Of a stretch of DNA of 22,982 bases, positions 20,021 to 22,982 are shown piece by piece (positions within the stretch are counted from its first letter, which is position 1; every line of letters starts with the position of its first letter). This stretch comes from RUG626 sp964553775 (lineage in GTDB: Bacteria; Bacillota; Clostridia; Oscillospirales; Oscillospiraceae): contig CAZKLU010000029.1 in assembly GCA_964553775.1 (NCBI GenBank), positions 1-22,982 on the forward strand, written 5' to 3'. The position numbers and the translations under genes are program-made. The notes under the pieces were generated by a model. The model was not told the DNA's origin, made no database searches, and saw only the letters and a list, made by a program, of their open reading frames with translations.

Positions 20021-21634
20021 TCAACTATTATCCGGCACCGGAACATTTTCATCGGTGTACTTCTTCATAGCTTCATCAAGCGTCATGCCCTCGGCAACAG
20101 CCTGTTTACGAGCCGAGTTCACCGCCTGAATCTGCTTCATCTTCGCTCCTGTGAGCGAGTAGCCCTTCATAGCGATAAGCGTTGCAGCCCACGCTATCAT
20201 CGGGATTACGCAGAACATTATAATTGTAGCTACCCTTATACCGCTGGAGTACGGCGTACTGTCGTTCGGCAGACCCGAAACTCCGGTGCATACAACAAAG
20301 ATAACCATGACAAGCGTCTGCGCGAGGGAGCTTACGAGCTTATCGACGAGTGAGAACAGAGTACCCATAATACCGGGGATATACTTACCGGAGCGGTACG
20401 TCTCATAGTCGGAGCAGTCGGCTACCATCGGTATCGCCATATCAGCCGTTGAGTAGTACGCGCCGTAGCCTATACCGAAGAAGAGGATGAACAGTATCGT
20501 GTAGAGGTTTATCGCGCCGCCGCCATTGAACGGGAACGAGAGCATACGGGACGCTGTTCCATACTGGCTGAAGAGAAGCAGCGCGAGAACGCCGATGTAG
20601 CACACGAACGCTACTGACACATAGCGCATAAGCGAAGCCTTCTGACCATGCTTCTGGCTCGTTCTGACTGAAAGGAGGAAGAACGGGACCGAGAACACAT
20701 AGCCGAGAACCATCATCGGCAGATAGAGCGAGTTGTAGTTGCCCATCATAATGCCGTAGAGCGCGAGCAGAACCGTGGTGTTTGTCGCGATTGCGAGAGC
20801 GAGCTTGCAGCCCGCGCCGGCGACCATAAGGCGCTGCATCGGCTTGTTGCTCTTGATAATCTCCCAGTATTCTGAGAGCTTGACTTTTTCCTGCTTCTTG
20901 TCGCCGCCGATACCGTAATACTTCGGCTGATCCTTCTCGGCAATTCCGATTATAGCGAGAATTGTCAGGAAAATTGATATAACTATTCCTATCGGTGTGA
21001 TTATTGCGTAGAGCTTCGGATTTGCGAAACCGGAGGTGATTATGGTTCCCGCCTCGTCCGTTACGTCGTACATACCCTTTACCAGCGGGATCATGAACTG
21101 CATAATGCCCATGCCGAGCATTGATCCGACTGTGTTGAATATCGTGAACATCGGTCTTTGATTCGGGTCGTTCGTAAGAACCGTCTGACCGGCTCTCGTG
21201 CAGCTTGTCTGGAAGGTATAACCTATAACCCAGATGAAGTACACGACAACGAAAGCCACATAGCGCGCCCACATCATTGTCTCAGGGATGAGCGGAGTGA
21301 GGACGTACAGCATAAGTACGCTCACAGCCATTATCGCGCTGCCTATAATCATGAACGGGCGGAATTTACCTATCCTTGTGCTTGTTCTGTCCATCAACGC
21401 GCCGATAATCGGGTCGGTGACAGCGTCCGCTATACGCATTACTGTAACCATTACGGACGCGAAGCCGACAAGTCCGAGTACGTTATCGCCGAACTGCGCG
21501 ACATACGAAAGAACGAGTACGAAGTAGACGTTTGTCGCGCCGTTATTCATCGGGAACAGAACGAGCTGGTACATCTTAGCGCGGTTCAGACCGCTGTCAG
21601 GCGATACCGCTTTCGTTTTCTTTGTGTCGCTCAT
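20021..21634 (-). CDS. GPH-family (glycoside-pentoside-hexuronide) sugar:cation symporter
   Basis: 537 residues, about 12 membrane helices, inner membrane. The family signature is clear in DAVTDPIIGALMDRTSTRIGKFRPFMI (cytoplasmic loop 2-3), as in MelB, XynB-type and GusB transporters, along with PNQRPMFTIFNTVGSMLGMGIMQF and YGAYYSTADMAIPMVADCSDYE. It imports a glycoside or hexuronide with Na+ or H+. The ATG overlaps the GH3 stop codon (21631-21634), a sign of coupled expression, and the uxuA operon lies after its terminator. A glucuronide or oligosaccharide substrate fits the neighbours but cannot be read from the sequence. The tail is somewhat longer and charged (KKYTDENVPVPDNS). Confidence 0.9.
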   Translation of the reverse strand: MSDTKKTKAVSPDSGLNRAKMYQLVLFPMNNGATNVYFVLVLSYVAQFGDNVLGLVGFASVMVTVMRIADAVTDPIIGALMDRTSTRIGKFRPFMIIGSAIMAVSVLMLYVLTPLIPETMMWARYVAFVVVYFIWVIGYTFQTSCTRAGQTVLTNDPNQRPMFTIFNTVGSMLGMGIMQFMIPLVKGMYDVTDEAGTIITSGFANPKLYAIITPIGIVISIFLTILAIIGIAEKDQPKYYGIGGDKKQEKVKLSEYWEIIKSNKPMQRLMVAGAGCKLALAIATNTTVLLALYGIMMGNYNSLYLPMMVLGYVFSVPFFLLSVRTSQKHGQKASLMRYVSVAFVCYIGVLALLLFSQYGTASRMLSFPFNGGGAINLYTILFILFFGIGYGAYYSTADMAIPMVADCSDYETYRSGKYIPGIMGTLFSLVDKLVSSLAQTLVMVIFVVCTGVSGLPNDSTPYSSGIRVATIIMFCVIPMIAWAATLIAMKGYSLTGAKMKQIQAVNSARKQAVAEGMTLDEAMKKYTDENVPVPDNS

Positions 21635-22982
21635 TTCTTATTCTCCTTACTCTCCTTCTTTTCCGGTGTAATCATATCCAGAATGAGGAGTGCCGCCGAG
21701 GCTATGCTGAGTATCAGGAGAACGACTTCCACCGCTGTCAGAGCCGTCTGCCACCACGGTGCTGAGGACTTAATAACGGTGTTCTCGTCGATACCGTCCA
21801 TGCCGCGTGAGTTTACTACAGTATAGAGTATTCTGTGTGAGGACTCTCTCAAAGCCCTCGCAACCTGAGCGTTTGCCTTGGAACCTGTCGGACCGTAGTC
21901 CGCGAACTCGAATCCAAGGTTGCTTGAAGAATCGGTGCTGACCGCCGTGCCTGTTGTGCCTGGGTAGTTATCGGGGATGTCGTTACCGGCAAGAACCTCA
22001 TGGGGCTTGCTCATGTAGTCGCCCTCGTACATATCGGTGACAGCAAAGCCGCTCATACCAGCCTCGCCTCTGAGCCAGTCGGTGACAAGCTCGCTGCACG
22101 CGCCGGACCACACAGCACCAATACGGTTGAACGCTGTCATGACGCACTTAGCGTCAGCGTTTACTATCGGCAGCTCGAAAGCTCTCAGATAGATCTCGCG
22201 CATCGCCTGCTCGTTGCACCATGTACCTAAGCCCTGTCTTTGCAGCTCCTGATCGTTCAGCGCGAAGTGCTTGTTATATACGTACACGCCCTTTGACTGG
22301 ATTCCCAGTGTTTCCTGCGTGTCGATAAGACCTGTGAGTATGCCGTCCTCGGAATAATACTCGAATACACGACCGGCATAAGGTGTCCTGTGGATATTAA
22401 CGCCGCTGCCGTAGAATCCCGCGTAGCCAGCCCACATAGCGTCCTCGCCGATAAGCTCACCAACCTCGTTTACGAGAGTGTCGTTCATTGTTGCGGCGAT
22501 TATGCCGTTACATGGATAGCAGGTACCGGTCTGAGAAGCATCGGGATCCGCCGTCTGTGTGGCATAGCCGTTGGAACCGGCTGCCGTGTTGTACTGCTGT
22601 GTAACGCCGGAAGGACCGTTGTGGTCGAGAGTCTCCGGCTTGACTATGGACTCTATAGCCGCCGTCATACGAAGACCGACAGCGCAGAGCGTTGAAAGCT
22701 CATCGTAAGTGAGCTGGTCAAGAAGCTCGTCCCACTGCGGATCATCGTAGTCAACGCCCTTGAGCTGGATAAGCGTATAATTCGTAGCGTCCGAATCCAT
22801 TGTGGGCCAATCGCCGTCGTCGGCGGGTATGTCGGAATCGTCGAGTATAACATCTGCGTACATCTGATCTGTCATAGCGAGTTTAACATAGTTGTCGTTC
22901 TCGCCGTCGCCGTCCTCGTCAGACCAGAGCATCAATGTGCCTTCCCAGTCGCTGCGGGAGACGTATGTCACGCTGTTGCTGC
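21631..22982 (-). CDS. Membrane-anchored GH3 glycosidase, permuted domain order (5' end outside window)
   Basis: The frame is open to the window edge; about 449 C-terminal residues are visible (numbering from the GTG at 22971). The (beta/alpha)8 domain begins near 75 (WDELLDQLTYDEL), with GSGVNIHRTPYAGRVFEYYSEDG (188-210) and KHFALNDQE (234-242) forming the sugar site and nucleophile Asp313 (SGFAVTDMYEG). In common GH3 enzymes this domain is N-terminal; here VSRSDWEGT precedes it, a segment that follows the C-terminal GH3 domain in permuted enzymes of Ruminococcus and Butyrivibrio type, so the acid/base-carrying domain should lie upstream. After the barrel comes a membrane helix (407-432) and a Lys-rich tail (EKKESKENKK), so it is anchored with the active site probably outside. 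Probable beta-glucosidase or xylosidase. Confidence 0.88.
   Translation of the reverse strand, partial: SNSVTYVSRSDWEGTLMLWSDEDGDGENDNYVKLAMTDQMYADVILDDSDIPADDGDWPTMDSDATNYTLIQLKGVDYDDPQWDELLDQLTYDELSTLCAVGLRMTAAIESIVKPETLDHNGPSGVTQQYNTAAGSNGYATQTADPDASQTGTCYPCNGIIAATMNDTLVNEVGELIGEDAMWAGYAGFYGSGVNIHRTPYAGRVFEYYSEDGILTGLIDTQETLGIQSKGVYVYNKHFALNDQELQRQGLGTWCNEQAMREIYLRAFELPIVNADAKCVMTAFNRIGAVWSGACSELVTDWLRGEAGMSGFAVTDMYEGDYMSKPHEVLAGNDIPDNYPGTTGTAVSTDSSSNLGFEFADYGPTGSKANAQVARALRESSHRILYTVVNSRGMDGIDENTVIKSSAPWWQTALTAVEVVLLILSIASAALLILDMITPEKKESKENKK

Overview
The window looks like a scaffold from a Gram-positive, anaerobic, gut- or rumen-type clostridium (Oscillospirales/Lachnospirales-like). 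Evidence: AGGAGG-type ribosome binding sites, consensus sigma-A promoters, lipobox lipoproteins, rubredoxin-rubrerythrin, a GltD-like Fe-S flavoprotein, GPH transporters and many plant- or host-glycan genes. Two promoter types add lifestyle hints: a near-perfect sigma-28 (motility) promoter and a sigma-F-like (forespore) promoter suggest an organism that is flagellated and forms endospores. Base composition is roughly balanced, the code is standard, and no tRNA, rRNA, CRISPR or insertion sequence was seen.

Left part (1-4600): a sugar ABC transporter (5' end of a probable permease, and a maltodextrin-type solute-binding lipoprotein, minus strand) is divergent from a LacI-family regulator. The region between them carries two consensus promoters and several TTTCGAAA boxes placed on or beside them, a compact autoregulated switch. 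A HAD hydrolase and a reverse-type rubrerythrin follow.

Middle (4612-14082): a 947-residue protein whose two ends resemble flagellin D1/D0 helices but whose centre is a large helical plus beta-rich repeat domain; it has no signal peptide and is preceded by a sigma-28 promoter. A 100-N scaffold gap near its 3' end is flanked by an identical 55-bp sequence, and removing the gap and one copy restores the reading frame and a flagellin-like C-terminus. Then come apbE plus a Gx-transporter/HepI-like membrane protein (4-bp overlap), a convergent SpoIIQ-like M23 protein with a sigma-F-like promoter and a very long Gly/Ser linker, and a two-gene unit of a trigger-factor-like lipoprotein overlapping S-adenosylhomocysteine hydrolase, ended by a strong terminator.

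Right part (14392-22982, all minus strand): a glycoside/hexuronate utilisation region. In transcription order: a membrane-anchored GH3 enzyme with probably permuted domain order (cut by the window edge), a GPH-type sugar transporter coupled to it by ATGA, a terminator, a new promoter, uxuA (mannonate dehydratase), a GltD-like oxidoreductase, an SDR (probable fructuronate/mannonate oxidoreductase) and a cytoplasmic GH2 enzyme with an NxK motif compatible with beta-glucuronidase. Together they could take in a glycoside, release the uronic acid and convert it to 2-keto-3-deoxygluconate; kinase and aldolase genes are not in view.
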